DNA of 64,000 nt from Archaeoglobus sp. (lineage in GTDB: Archaea > Halobacteriota > Archaeoglobi > Archaeoglobales > Archaeoglobaceae), in the NCBI RefSeq assembly GCF_017656475.1, contig NZ_JACDNT010000003.1, positions 1 to 64,000 of the forward strand, given 5' to 3'. A program made the translations under genes and the position numbers. The notes below the pieces were generated by a model. That model ran no database searches. It worked only from the letters and a program-made list of their open reading frames with translations, and was not told where the DNA came from. Positions 7,113-15,471 of the stretch are shown here, one piece after another (within the stretch, counting starts at the first letter, position 1; each line of letters opens with the position of its first letter).

Positions 7113-8623
7113 TTTTCAAAGCTGTAAGGGTTCCGTTCAAGTCGGGGAGGTATGCGGTAATTCTGAATGAAGAGGATGCAAGCGAGCTGGGAGTCAGAGA
7201 GGGAGACAGGGTGAGGGTAAGGTTTGGCAGGACAGGAGTCGTTGCGACTGTTCAGATAACGAGAGAAATCGTTGAGAGAGGGTTTGTTGGATTAACCGAC
7301 CTCGCTTCGAGAGAACTCGGAATATCGGATGGTGTTGAAGTTGATGTTTATCCATCGCCAAAACCGAAAAGCGTTGAACTGATTAAGAAAAAGACGCGCG
7401 GTGAAAAGCTAAATCAGGACGAAATCAGGAAAATTGTTGAAGACATCACTAACAACGCTCTGAGCGAGGTGGAGCTGACGGCATTTGTCATTTCTTCGAT
7501 GCTTCGCGGAATGGACTTTGACGAAATAGAGTGGTTGACAAGGGCTATGATTGAAACCGGCGAGAGGATAGAGTTTGACAGAGGGACAGTTGTGGACAAG
7601 CACAGCATTGGGGGTGTGCCGGGCAACAAGATATCTCTGCTCATCGTTCCTACAGTTGCGGCAGCGGGGCTTCTGATTCCCAAAACAGCAAGCAGAGCAA
7701 TAACCTCGGCCAGTGGAACTGCTGACACAATGGAAGTTCTGGCGAACGTGAACCTGAGCGTTGATGAGATAAAGGAAATTACAGAGAAAGTTGGTGGAGT
7801 TATAGCCTGGGGCGGAGCAACGAACATCGCTCCAGCGGATGACAAGATAATCAGAGTTGAGCATCCGCTTTCCATCGACCCCCGACCCCAGCTTCTTGCC
7901 AGCGTCATGGCCAAAAAAGGCTCGGTGGGGGCAAAGCACGTAGTCATCGACATTCCTGTTGGAGAGGGGGCGAAGATAGAGAAAATGGATGTGGGCAGGT
8001 CATTATCGAACGACTTCATAGAGCTTGGCAGGAGACTTGGTTTGAATGTCATGACGGCCATCACCTACGGAGGTCAGCCGATCGGAAGAGCGATAGGGCC
8101 TGCAATCGAGGCCAAGGAAGCCCTTAAAACAATGGAGGACAGACATGGCCCCTCAAGTCTGGTTGAAAAGTCCCTCGGTATAGCGGGAATCCTCTTTGAG
8201 ATGACCGGAATTGCTGCCAACGGCTACCAGCATGCGAGAAAGATATTCGAGAGCGGTAAGACACTTGAGAAGTTCAGAGAGATTGTTGCCGCCCAGGGGG
8301 GAGATGAAAACATTAAGGCTGAGGATATTGCTGTTGGAGACAAAACCTACACTCTCACATCCTCCGTTGAGGGTGCGGTGGTTTCGGTAAACAATAAAAG
8401 CATAGTGAAAATAGCAAGAACAGCAGGCGCTCCCAAGGACAAGGGAGCGGGAGTTTATGTGCACAAGAAGAGAGGTGAGGTTGTAAAAGCTGGTGACCCC
8501 CTTCTCACGATATATGCCGAGAAGGAGTGGAAGCTTGACAACGCAATTGAGGTTGCAAACACCGAGAGGCCAATCGTGGTTTCGGGAATGGTGCTGGAAG
8601 TTCACGGAAAAAGAGGTGTTTGA
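7109..8623 (+). CDS. deoA: AMP phosphorylase, tandem copy 2
   Basis: A 504-aa paralogue of the preceding gene. I chose the ATG at 7109 rather than the GTG of the ORF track because MIFKAVRVPFKSGRYAVIL then aligns without gaps to the start of copy 1, and the ATG overlaps the upstream TGA. This copy keeps the phosphate-site Lys (VDKHSIGGVPGNK) but reads TYGGQPIGRAIGP where copy 1 has TDGSQP. Outside the identical blocks the two proteins are only moderately similar, so the pair is an old duplication homogenised locally. It is co-transcribed with citrate synthase, whose start lies one base after this stop. Confidence 0.85.
   Translation: MIFKAVRVPFKSGRYAVILNEEDASELGVREGDRVRVRFGRTGVVATVQITREIVERGFVGLTDLASRELGISDGVEVDVYPSPKPKSVELIKKKTRGEKLNQDEIRKIVEDITNNALSEVELTAFVISSMLRGMDFDEIEWLTRAMIETGERIEFDRGTVVDKHSIGGVPGNKISLLIVPTVAAAGLLIPKTASRAITSASGTADTMEVLANVNLSVDEIKEITEKVGGVIAWGGATNIAPADDKIIRVEHPLSIDPRPQLLASVMAKKGSVGAKHVVIDIPVGEGAKIEKMDVGRSLSNDFIELGRRLGLNVMTAITYGGQPIGRAIGPAIEAKEALKTMEDRHGPSSLVEKSLGIAGILFEMTGIAANGYQHARKIFESGKTLEKFREIVAAQGGDENIKAEDIAVGDKTYTLTSSVEGAVVSVNNKSIVKIARTAGAPKDKGAGVYVHKKRGEVVKAGDPLLTIYAEKEWKLDNAIEVANTERPIVVSGMVLEVHGKRGV
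7652..7776 (+). repeat. Identical block A, copy in deoA 2
   Basis: Partner of 6138-6262, in direct orientation 1514 nt away. Confidence 0.95.
8180..8544 (+). repeat. Identical block B, copy in deoA 2
   Basis: Partner of 6663-7027, in direct orientation 1517 nt away. Confidence 0.95.
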
Positions 8624-8624
8624 A

Positions 8625-9743
8625 ATGAAGGAAGGATTAGAAGGTGTGATTGCATGTCAAACCACAATTTCGAGGATTGCCCTTGAGAACGGCAGGGCAG
8701 TTCTTGAGTACAGAGGTTACGATATCCGCGACCTTGCGAGAAAGGCGTGCTTTGAGGAGGTGGTTTACCTTCTGCTTTACGGAGAACTGCCCAAAAGATA
8801 CGAGCTTCAGGACTTCAAGATTGAGCTGGCTGAAAGAAGAGAGCTCCCTCCGCAGATAATAGGGCTGCTCACTCATCTACCCCCTTACACTCATCCGATG
8901 GTTGTACTGAGAACGGCAACGAGCTATCTTGGTAGCCTTGACAAAAAAATAAATGTGAAAACAAGGGAGGAGACCTTTAACAAGGCAAAAGATTTGATTG
9001 CCAAATTTCCGACAATTATTGCTTACTACCACAGAATCAGAACAGGGAGGAATATTATCCCACCTGCTCTCGAATTCAGCCACGCTGCAAACTTTCTGTA
9101 CATGCTTCACGGAGAAGAGCCCTCTAAAACCGCTGAAAGGGCTCTGGACATGGATTTGATCCTCCATGCCGAACATGAGCTGAATGCATCAACCTTTGCA
9201 GCAAGAATTGCTGCCTCAACTCTTGCCGACATTTATGCATGCGTTGTTGCCGCCACAGGAACATTAATGGGGCCACTGCACGGTGGAGCAGCGCAGGAAG
9301 TCATGAAAATGCTCAGAGAGGTTGCATCTCCAAGAAGGGCTGATGAGTACGTGAGAAGAAAAGTGGAGGCTGGAGAGAGAATAATGGGCTTCGGACACAG
9401 AGTTTACAGAGGTGTGATTGACCCAAGGGCCGAGTTGCTGAGATACCTTGCCAGAAGGCTTGCTGCAGAGGGATCGACGAAGTGGTTCGAGATCAGCGAG
9501 TCCATTGCGAAGGCCGCTTACAAGTACAAGAAGTTACTTCCAAACGTTGACTTCTATTCTGCTAGCGTTTACGCCAATCTTGGCATTCCAGACGACCTAT
9601 TCGTTAACATCTTTGCGATGGGTAGAATTTCCGGGTGGACGGCTCATATCATAGAGCAGTACGAGAACAACAGGCTCATAAGACCCAGAGCGGAGTATGT
9701 TGGGGAGAAGGGGAAGAAGTTTGTCCCCATTTCCAAGAGGTGA
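8625..9743 (+). CDS. citZ: Citrate synthase
   Basis: A 372-aa type II citrate synthase, condensing acetyl-CoA with oxaloacetate. Key motifs are LEYRGYDIRDLA near the N-terminus, LMGPLHGGAAQEV with the first active-site His, and IMGFGHRVYRGVIDPRA with the second His and substrate-binding Arg. The ORF track extends upstream into deoA copy 2. The ATG at 8625 gives the normal archaeal length and has an AAAGAGGTG ribosome-binding site about 8 nt ahead. It follows deoA copy 2 directly, so the phosphorylases and citrate synthase probably share an mRNA. Confidence 0.93.
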   Translation: MKEGLEGVIACQTTISRIALENGRAVLEYRGYDIRDLARKACFEEVVYLLLYGELPKRYELQDFKIELAERRELPPQIIGLLTHLPPYTHPMVVLRTATSYLGSLDKKINVKTREETFNKAKDLIAKFPTIIAYYHRIRTGRNIIPPALEFSHAANFLYMLHGEEPSKTAERALDMDLILHAEHELNASTFAARIAASTLADIYACVVAATGTLMGPLHGGAAQEVMKMLREVASPRRADEYVRRKVEAGERIMGFGHRVYRGVIDPRAELLRYLARRLAAEGSTKWFEISESIAKAAYKYKKLLPNVDFYSASVYANLGIPDDLFVNIFAMGRISGWTAHIIEQYENNRLIRPRAEYVGEKGKKFVPISKR

Positions 9744-9780
9744 CGAAACCTTTATTTGACATGCTGAGGTGGTGGGGAGC

Positions 9781-10305
9781 ATGGCAAGAAAACCAGCGAG
9801 AATGTGGAGAAGACTTGAAAGACCATACACGAGAACCGAGTATATTGATGGTGCTCCAGGAACGAGAGTCAGGATGTTCGACATGGGTAACAAGAGCGCT
9901 GACTTCCCCGTCATGGTCACACTTGTCGCAAAGGAGGCTGTGCAGATCAGGGAGAATGCTCTGGAGGCGGCGAGAGTTGTAGCGAACAAGTATGTATCAA
10001 GGAGGGCTGGAGCGAGCAACTACAAGCTGAAACTCCGCATCTTCCCGCACCACATTCTGAGAGAGCACAAGATGGCTGTTGGTGCTGGAGCTGATAGAAT
10101 TTCTCAGGGTATGAGGGCAGCGTTCGGCAAGCCTGTTGGCAGAGCTGCGAGAGTCAAGCCCGGGACAAAGATAATGTCCGTCTGGGTTAAGCCAGAGCAC
10201 TTTGAGATAGCCAAGGAAGCTCTGAGAAGGGCTGCAATGAAAATGCCAACCCCCACAAAAATTGTTGTTGAGAAAGGGCACGAGCTGCTCAAGGGCAAGG
10301 TTTAG
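9781..10305 (+). CDS. rpl10e: Ribosomal protein L10e (uL16)
   Basis: A 174-aa large-subunit protein, universal name uL16, lying near the A site and central protuberance. MARKPARMWRRLERPYTRTEY and RRAGASNYKLKLRIFPHHILREHK are diagnostic of archaeal L10e. The track start (GTG 9769) would add four residues; ATG 9781 gives the family's standard MARKP start, with GAGGTGGTGGGG just upstream as ribosome-binding site. It lies 37 nt after citrate synthase and is followed by a T-rich stretch (AGTTTTTTTGA) that could end transcription. Confidence 0.95.
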   Translation: MARKPARMWRRLERPYTRTEYIDGAPGTRVRMFDMGNKSADFPVMVTLVAKEAVQIRENALEAARVVANKYVSRRAGASNYKLKLRIFPHHILREHKMAVGAGADRISQGMRAAFGKPVGRAARVKPGTKIMSVWVKPEHFEIAKEALRRAAMKMPTPTKIVVEKGHELLKGKV

Positions 10306-10311
10306 TAAAGT

Positions 10312-10319
10312 TTTTTTGA
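10312..10319 (+). terminator. Possible T-tract terminator after rpl10e
   Basis: A run of seven T follows the L10e stop by about 8 nt. Archaeal intrinsic termination relies on such tracts. The tract also overlaps the presumed promoter region of cobQ, so it could be part of that instead. Confidence 0.3.
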
Positions 10320-10338
10320 TTTGAATAAACTTTTATTG

Positions 10339-11733
10339 ATGCTCTCATTAATGGTAGGTGGCACTACAAGCAGTGCCGGAAAGAGTCTGATCGTTGCCGC
10401 CTTCTGCAGAATTTTGGCAAGAAGGGGCTATGATGTTGCCCCTTTTAAGGCTCAAAACATGAGTCTCAACTCCTACGTGACCAGAAATGGTAAGGAGGTT
10501 GCGATAGCACAGGCTTATCAGGCTTTTGCTGCCGGGATAGAGCCGGATGAGAGGATGAATCCGATACTCCTGAAGCCGAAAGGGAACTTTACTTCTCAGC
10601 TTGTTGTGATGGGTGAGGCTGTTGGAGATGTGGATTCAAGGAATTACTATGAAGAGGTTGAATGGCTGAAGAAGGTTGTCGAGGATGCATACACGAGCCT
10701 CGCTGAGGAGTATGATGTTGTGGTTATTGAGGGTGCGGGTGGAATGGCTGAGATAAACCTCTACAAGAAGGATCTGGCGAACATACACATCGCGAGGTTT
10801 GCCAAGCCCGATATAATCATAGTGGGGGATATAGACAGAGGGGGCGTGTTTGCATCCCTTTTCGGCACCTTCTCTCTTTTGCCCGAAGATGTCAGAAGAA
10901 TGGTGAAGGGGTTCATTATAAACAGGCTGAGGGGTAGAAAGGACATTCTGCAGAGTGGGATAACGCAGCTTGAAAGGTTGACCGGCATTCCCGTTCTTGG
11001 AGTGCTCCCCTTTCTTGACTACAACTTTCCCTCGGAAGACTCCCTGAACATTGATGAGTGGGGAAAAGATGGGCCTGTGGGGATAGTAAGGCTGCCCAGA
11101 GTTTCAAACTTCACGGATTTTGAGTTCATAAGGGGTTATACGCGCTTTCTCGATCTGAACTCAAAACTGGATGGGTGTGAAGCAGTCATAATTCCGGGAA
11201 CGAAGGACACCATTGCTGATTTGATGGAGCTGAAGAAGTCGAGGCTTGGTGAGGAAATTGTCAGAAAGGCGGGTGAAATTCCGGTTATAGGAATATGCGG
11301 TGGCTACCAGATTATGGGGAAGGAGCTGATTGACTACGGGGTGGAGCATGGGAAAGTCAGGGTGAAGGGGTTGGGGCTGCTTGATGCCGTAACGAGATTT
11401 GAGAACTACAGAAAGAGGACGGTTCAGGTTGTGAAGAGGGTCAGGGGCAATGCAGTGATTCTGGACAGGATTGCCGGGCAGGATGTCTGGGGTTATGAGA
11501 TACACAAGGGTGTTACGGAGACGTCAAGGCCTTTGTTTGAGGATGAAGGGTGTGTTAGCGAGGACGGGATGTGCTGGGGGACTTACCTGCACGGTTTGTT
11601 CTGGAATGAAAACGTTGTGGATGCCTTGGGGAAGTATCTCGGTGTGAAAATTAAAAGGGAGGATGACTGGGCGGAAGTTATTGCTGGGGAAGTGGAGAGG
11701 AGGCTGAAACTCGGAGTTGTTCTCGATTTCTGA
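10339..11733 (+). CDS. cobQ: Cobyric acid synthase CobQ/CbiP
   Basis: About 464 aa. The enzyme amidates four side chains of adenosylcobyrinic acid a,c-diamide, using glutamine and ATP. The N-terminal dethiobiotin-synthetase-like ATPase domain starts with the P-loop GGTTSSAGKS and contains KAQNMSLNSYVT, typical of CobQ rather than CobB. The C-terminal class I glutamine amidotransferase domain has the nucleophile Cys in VIGICGGYQIMG and the His in GTYLHGLFWNE. The start is uncertain: TTG 10321 (track), ATG 10339 or ATG 10351. I prefer 10339 because it leaves a beta strand before the P-loop. Confidence 0.9.
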   Translation: MLSLMVGGTTSSAGKSLIVAAFCRILARRGYDVAPFKAQNMSLNSYVTRNGKEVAIAQAYQAFAAGIEPDERMNPILLKPKGNFTSQLVVMGEAVGDVDSRNYYEEVEWLKKVVEDAYTSLAEEYDVVVIEGAGGMAEINLYKKDLANIHIARFAKPDIIIVGDIDRGGVFASLFGTFSLLPEDVRRMVKGFIINRLRGRKDILQSGITQLERLTGIPVLGVLPFLDYNFPSEDSLNIDEWGKDGPVGIVRLPRVSNFTDFEFIRGYTRFLDLNSKLDGCEAVIIPGTKDTIADLMELKKSRLGEEIVRKAGEIPVIGICGGYQIMGKELIDYGVEHGKVRVKGLGLLDAVTRFENYRKRTVQVVKRVRGNAVILDRIAGQDVWGYEIHKGVTETSRPLFEDEGCVSEDGMCWGTYLHGLFWNENVVDALGKYLGVKIKREDDWAEVIAGEVERRLKLGVVLDF

Positions 11734-11780
11734 ATTTTGGAGTATTGTCGCAATTCTCAGTTCAAGATTAGCTTTAACCA

Positions 11781-11930
11781 ATGGTGTTCATTGTGACTGC
11801 AGCTCCGCTTGCAATTTACATTGAGGCTTGCGGAGCTTGCAGGGAGTTTGCCTGCAATCTGGGTGTGCGGGAGTGCAGCATCTTGTGGAGAGGTATATTG
11901 GAAGTGCAGACTAAATGCTTATGCAAGTAA
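11781..11930 (+). CDS. Possible small Cys-rich protein (49 aa)
   Basis: An ATG-started frame of 49 codons too short for the ORF track: MVFIVTAAPLAIYIEACGAC and onward, with six Cys (two CxxC-like or CxC-like pairs, ACGAC and KCLCK). The Cys content is far above background and hints at a metal-binding or disulfide-rich peptide. There is no clear TATA element at the usual distance and no ribosome-binding site, and I recognise no family. It lies between cobQ and the DsbA-like gene. It may be spurious. Confidence 0.3.
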   Translation: MVFIVTAAPLAIYIEACGACREFACNLGVRECSILWRGILEVQTKCLCK

Positions 11931-11946
11931 TCACTTCACGCTTAAC

Positions 11947-11955
11947 TATTTATAT
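11947..11955 (+). promoter_or_regulatory. TATA element of the DsbA-like gene
   Basis: TATTTATAT is centred about 25 nt before the ATG at 11976. It supports that codon, not the TTG at 11967, as the start of a leaderless message. Confidence 0.55.
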
Positions 11956-11975
11956 CCCCACAATGTTTGTTGTCC

Positions 11976-12872
11976 ATGAGAGATTTGGCAGCAGGAATCG
12001 TTATAGGCTTGATAATAGGCGCCATCGCCGTTTACGCAATCACCGCAACGCCATCGGGAGAGGAATTCTGCCCAGCGAGTCCGGGATCATCATCTTTGGA
12101 CCAGCAAACTATAGAAAGTGTCACCAAGAAGCTAAACAATCTTGTTCACCAGAACAATCCTGAGGTCAATGTGAGAATCGCCGATTATTCTCTGTATGGG
12201 GAAGTTTACAAGGTGAGAGTTGAATTTTACGACGAGAATGGAACTCTCGAAAGTTACGACATGTTTTTAACTGGCAACGGCTCCCTCCTTTTCACGAATC
12301 AAATTGATTTGACTAAATTGAGCGAAGAGCAGAAGGAAGATAGGATAAATGTAAGTGCTGACGACGACCCTTATAGGGGGGCTGAGGATGCAAAGGTCGT
12401 AATTATCGAGTTCTCTGACTATACATGTCCCTACTGTGCCAAATTCGCTACTGAGGTTGAACCGAAAATTCTGGAAAATTATGGTGACAAAGTAAAAATC
12501 GTTTTCAGAAACTTTCCGGTGCATGGAGAAACAGCCTACTTTGCAGCAGAAGCGGTAAACTGTGCAGGGGAGCAGGGGAAGTACTGGGAGATGCACGAGA
12601 TGCTTTTTGGAAACCAAAAGAAGTGGATTGGTAACAACTCAAAAGTTTACGACTACGCACAGCAGCTTGGGCTGAACGTTGACGAATTCAAGGCCTGCAT
12701 CGAGTCTGGCAAATACAGGGAGGAAGTGGAAAAGGACCTGCAGGATGGAATTAGCTACGGAGTTACAGGCACTCCCACGTTCTTCATCAACGGAAAGAAG
12801 GTTGTTGGATACAGGAGTTACGACCAGTTTGCGGCTTTGATAGAAGAGGAGCTTCAGAAGGTAAACTCTTAA
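11976..12872 (+). CDS. DsbA/thioredoxin-fold disulfide oxidoreductase, membrane-anchored
   Basis: About 298 aa. It starts MRDLAAG followed by a single hydrophobic helix (GIVIGLIIGAIAVYAI), an uncleaved anchor or signal peptide. A ~110-residue region of unknown fold follows. The C-terminal thioredoxin domain has the redox motif YTCPYCAKF and the cis-Pro segment GTPTFFINGKKVVGY, as in DsbA/BdbD-type proteins. It probably introduces or exchanges disulfides in proteins outside the membrane. The start at 11976 is set by the TATA element. It is a lone transcription unit. Confidence 0.87.
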   Translation: MRDLAAGIVIGLIIGAIAVYAITATPSGEEFCPASPGSSSLDQQTIESVTKKLNNLVHQNNPEVNVRIADYSLYGEVYKVRVEFYDENGTLESYDMFLTGNGSLLFTNQIDLTKLSEEQKEDRINVSADDDPYRGAEDAKVVIIEFSDYTCPYCAKFATEVEPKILENYGDKVKIVFRNFPVHGETAYFAAEAVNCAGEQGKYWEMHEMLFGNQKKWIGNNSKVYDYAQQLGLNVDEFKACIESGKYREEVEKDLQDGISYGVTGTPTFFINGKKVVGYRSYDQFAALIEEELQKVNS

Positions 12873-12936
12873 ACTTTTTTGAATTTAGAATTTTGTGCCT
12901 CATTGTAATAATTTTCATCCAAAAACAGCATGCAAA

Positions 12937-12947
12937 CCTTTAAAAGT
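12937..12947 (+). promoter_or_regulatory. TATA element of the bactofilin-like gene
   Basis: CCTTTAAAAGT is centred about 27 nt before the ATG at 12969 and lies inside the longer ORF called by the track. This argues that the real start is 12969 and that the mRNA is leaderless. Confidence 0.5.
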
Positions 12948-12968
12948 GAGAAAAGCAACAATCGTTGG

Positions 12969-14012
12969 ATGCTGGAGAAACTTGCAATCCCTCCCAACAC
13001 GAGATTTGAAGAGAGAAACATAGTGGCCAGTGGGGATGTTATCATAGGCCCAAACTCGAAGCTCAGCTACGGTATAATTGCAAAGAAGATAATCGTGGGG
13101 GAAAGAACCACAATCGATGGTGACCTGCTTGGGGAGGAAATAAGGCTCGATGCATGGTGTAGCGTTACCGGGAGCGTCACCTCAAAGCAGGACGCCTACA
13201 TTGGGGAGTTCGCGTCAATCGGAGGGAAATTAACGGTTTACGGTGACCTTGAAATTGGGAGAAACGTCAGAATTAAGAATGGTTTTGAGGCCAAGGGTTT
13301 GATTACCATTCAAGATCCAACGCCAGCACTTTTCTTCATCTTCCTGTATCTCATGGTTCTCCTGCGTCTTGGAAGGCTTGAGGAGGCTGAAAAGCTGCTG
13401 GAGGAGGTGGAGGAGTTTGACACTCCACTGATTATCCCCGAAAACTCTCAGGTCAGCATCGACAGAATTTCGGCGAGAAAGGATGCGGAGATTGTAGGCA
13501 GCAGAGTTCTTGGGAATATCAAAGCGAGGGATGTTTACGCAGAGGACAGCGAGATTTTTGGCAGCGTGAGGGGCAGAGACATAGTTGTGAGCAACTGCAG
13601 AATTCATGGGGCAATAGAGGGCAGGGTGGTTTATCTCGTAAACAATTCGGAAGTTTTTGGATACATAAGGGCTGACAGGGTTTACATGGAGGATGGATGC
13701 AGCGTAGAGGGCGGGATTATGGGCAGAGAGGGAGTCTGGATTAAGGAGAAGGTCGAGATTCCGGGAAGAGAGGAAGTGGACGAGGAAGAGACTGAAGAGG
13801 AGGAAGAAGCTGAAGAGATGGGGGAAACGGTTGAGGGCGATGAAGCAGAAGCAGAGAAAAGCGAAGAAAACGAGAAAGAAGAGGTGGTTGAGCTTAACAC
13901 TCAAGAGCAGAAAGAGGAGGCAAATGAGTTAAAAGAAGCTCCCCCCGAAGTAAAAGCAGAGGAAGAGAAGGATGGAGTGGAAGAAGGAGAAGTTCAAAAA
14001 GATGTTTCCTAA
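12969..14012 (+). CDS. Bactofilin-like polymer-forming beta-helix protein with acidic tail
   Basis: About 347 aa from ATG 12969. Residues ~15-115 and ~165-265 consist of short strand-turn repeats (GDVIIGPNSKL, GDLEIGRNVRI, AEIVGSRVLGNIKARDVYAEDSEIFGSV), as in polymer-forming cytoskeletal proteins (bactofilins) or acyltransferase-like beta-helices. The two halves are separated by a hydrophobic stretch (ALFFIFLYLMVLLRLG) and a charged helix. The last ~80 residues are a Glu/Lys tail with long acidic runs. Bactofilin homologues (halofilins) shape cells in haloarchaea, so a scaffold role is plausible but inferred. The 3' end overlaps the next gene by 41 nt. Confidence 0.65.
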   Translation: MLEKLAIPPNTRFEERNIVASGDVIIGPNSKLSYGIIAKKIIVGERTTIDGDLLGEEIRLDAWCSVTGSVTSKQDAYIGEFASIGGKLTVYGDLEIGRNVRIKNGFEAKGLITIQDPTPALFFIFLYLMVLLRLGRLEEAEKLLEEVEEFDTPLIIPENSQVSIDRISARKDAEIVGSRVLGNIKARDVYAEDSEIFGSVRGRDIVVSNCRIHGAIEGRVVYLVNNSEVFGYIRADRVYMEDGCSVEGGIMGREGVWIKEKVEIPGREEVDEEETEEEEEAEEMGETVEGDEAEAEKSEENEKEEVVELNTQEQKEEANELKEAPPEVKAEEEKDGVEEGEVQKDVS

Positions 14013-14235
14013 CCTTTTTCACGAGATAGAGGGCGAAAATCTGCCCACCGTCTTAGACCACCTTGAGGTATGCAAGACGATTAGTGAAGCAATCGAAGTT
14101 ATAGATTATTTTGAAAAACGCGGGGAAATAAGCAAGGAATACTCCAACTTTTTAAAGAGCAACCCGTCACTTCTCAAAAGTATCATAGGAACGAGGGAAA
14201 GAGGAGAATACACAAGGAGGGGTTTGAGTGATTGA
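13972..14235 (+). CDS. DUF2095-like small protein
   Basis: An 87-aa protein, MEWKKEKFKKMFPNLFHEIE and following, ending in TRRGLSD. The FPxL..EI element, the central TISEAIEVIDYFEKRGEIS and the helical content resemble what I recall of the archaeal DUF2095 family, which has no known function. It begins inside the acidic-tail coding region of the preceding gene and overlaps the next gene by 8 nt, so the three are translationally linked. An internal ATG at 14002 is an alternative start. The ATG at 13972 preserves a KKxxFKKMFP start that fits the family better. Confidence 0.6.
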   Translation: MEWKKEKFKKMFPNLFHEIEGENLPTVLDHLEVCKTISEAIEVIDYFEKRGEISKEYSNFLKSNPSLLKSIIGTRERGEYTRRGLSD

Positions 14236-15391
14236 GATAGGAATTGCTGGTAAGCCAAATGCAGGAAAGTCCACTTTTTTTAAGGCCGCAACACTTGCTG
14301 ATGCTGAAATCGCAAACTATCCTTTCACGACAATAAAGCCCAATGTCGGAATTGGATATGTGAGGGTTAAATGTGTATGCCAGGAGCTTGGAGTGAAGTG
14401 CAACGAATGTATAGACGGCTGGAGATTCATTCCCGTTAAGCTGATTGATGTGGCAGGGCTTGTGCCGGATGCACACAAAGGTAGGGGGCTGGGCAACGAG
14501 TTTCTCGACAATCTGAGGCAGAGTGAGGCAGTCATACATGTTGTCGATGCTTCAGGCTCAACAGATGAGGAGGGAAACGAAATAGGTTTGGGAGAGAGAA
14601 ATCCTGTCGAAGATGTCAGGTTTCTGTATCATGAAATTGACATGTGGCTTTTCGGCATCCTCAAGAGAAATTGGGACAAGATAATCAGGAGAATGAAGGC
14701 TGAGAAGAGAGATCCGGCAAAGTTTTTGACAGAGCAGCTTGCAGGTCTTGGTTTTGAGGAGTGGATGGTCAGAGAGGCGATGAGAGGGTTTGACGTCTCA
14801 GCACTCAGCGATGAAGAGCTCAAGAGTTTTGCAGTTGAATTGAGGAAGAGAAGAATGCAGATGGTCATCGCAGCAAACAAAGCTGACAAAGCACCCAGAA
14901 AAATGCTGGAAGAGTTGATGAAGCTCGACGAGATAGTTGTTCCAACGTCTGCGGCTTACGAGCTGATTCTCAGAACAGCCGCCAAAAACGGCTACATAAA
15001 GTATCTTCCCGGCGACTCTGACTTTGAAATCATCAAAGAGCTGAACGAGAAGCAGGTAAAGGCTTTGGAGAAAATAAGGGAGTTTTTGAAAGAATTTAGG
15101 AGCACCGGTGTTCAGGAGGCAATAAACAGAGCCGTCTTCGATCTCCTTGACTACATAGTCGTTTATCCTGTCGAGGATGAGAACAAGTTTACCGACTCGA
15201 AGGGAAATGTTCTACCGGATGCGATGCTGGTTAAGAGAGGTACGACGGCAAAGGAACTTGCCTTTAAAATCCACACGGATATAGGAAAGCACTTCATCTA
15301 CGCCCTTGATGCAAAAACTAAGATGAGGGTGGCAGACGATTATGAGTTAAAGAACAATGATGTGATTAAGATCGTTTCAGGTGCGAAGTGA
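14228..15391 (+). CDS. ychF: YchF/Obg-related GTPase (archaeal subfamily) with TGS domain
   Basis: A 387-aa P-loop GTPase with a GTG start. G1 is GIAGKPNAGKST, G3 DVAGLVPDAHKGRGLGNEFL, and G4 AANKADKAP. A Cys cluster (CVCQELGVKCNEC) sits between G1 and G3, characteristic of the archaeal/eukaryotic-type YchF-related subgroup. The C-terminal TGS domain starts near FTDSKGNVLPDAMLVKRGTTAKELA. These proteins associate with ribosomes. It is translationally coupled to the DUF2095-like gene. Confidence 0.9.
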   Translation: MIEIGIAGKPNAGKSTFFKAATLADAEIANYPFTTIKPNVGIGYVRVKCVCQELGVKCNECIDGWRFIPVKLIDVAGLVPDAHKGRGLGNEFLDNLRQSEAVIHVVDASGSTDEEGNEIGLGERNPVEDVRFLYHEIDMWLFGILKRNWDKIIRRMKAEKRDPAKFLTEQLAGLGFEEWMVREAMRGFDVSALSDEELKSFAVELRKRRMQMVIAANKADKAPRKMLEELMKLDEIVVPTSAAYELILRTAAKNGYIKYLPGDSDFEIIKELNEKQVKALEKIREFLKEFRSTGVQEAINRAVFDLLDYIVVYPVEDENKFTDSKGNVLPDAMLVKRGTTAKELAFKIHTDIGKHFIYALDAKTKMRVADDYELKNNDVIKIVSGAK

Positions 15392-15440
15392 TAATTGTAA
15401 TGATGAAATTCATGATAATGAAGCAATATAAAAAAGAAAG

Positions 15441-15450
15441 ATTTAAATAC
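15441..15450 (+). promoter_or_regulatory. TATA element of the small CxxC gene
   Basis: ATTTAAATAC is centred 27 nt before the ATG at 15472, the spacing expected for a leaderless archaeal transcript. Confidence 0.55.
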
Positions 15451-15471
15451 TTTCAAAACTGAAATTACAAT

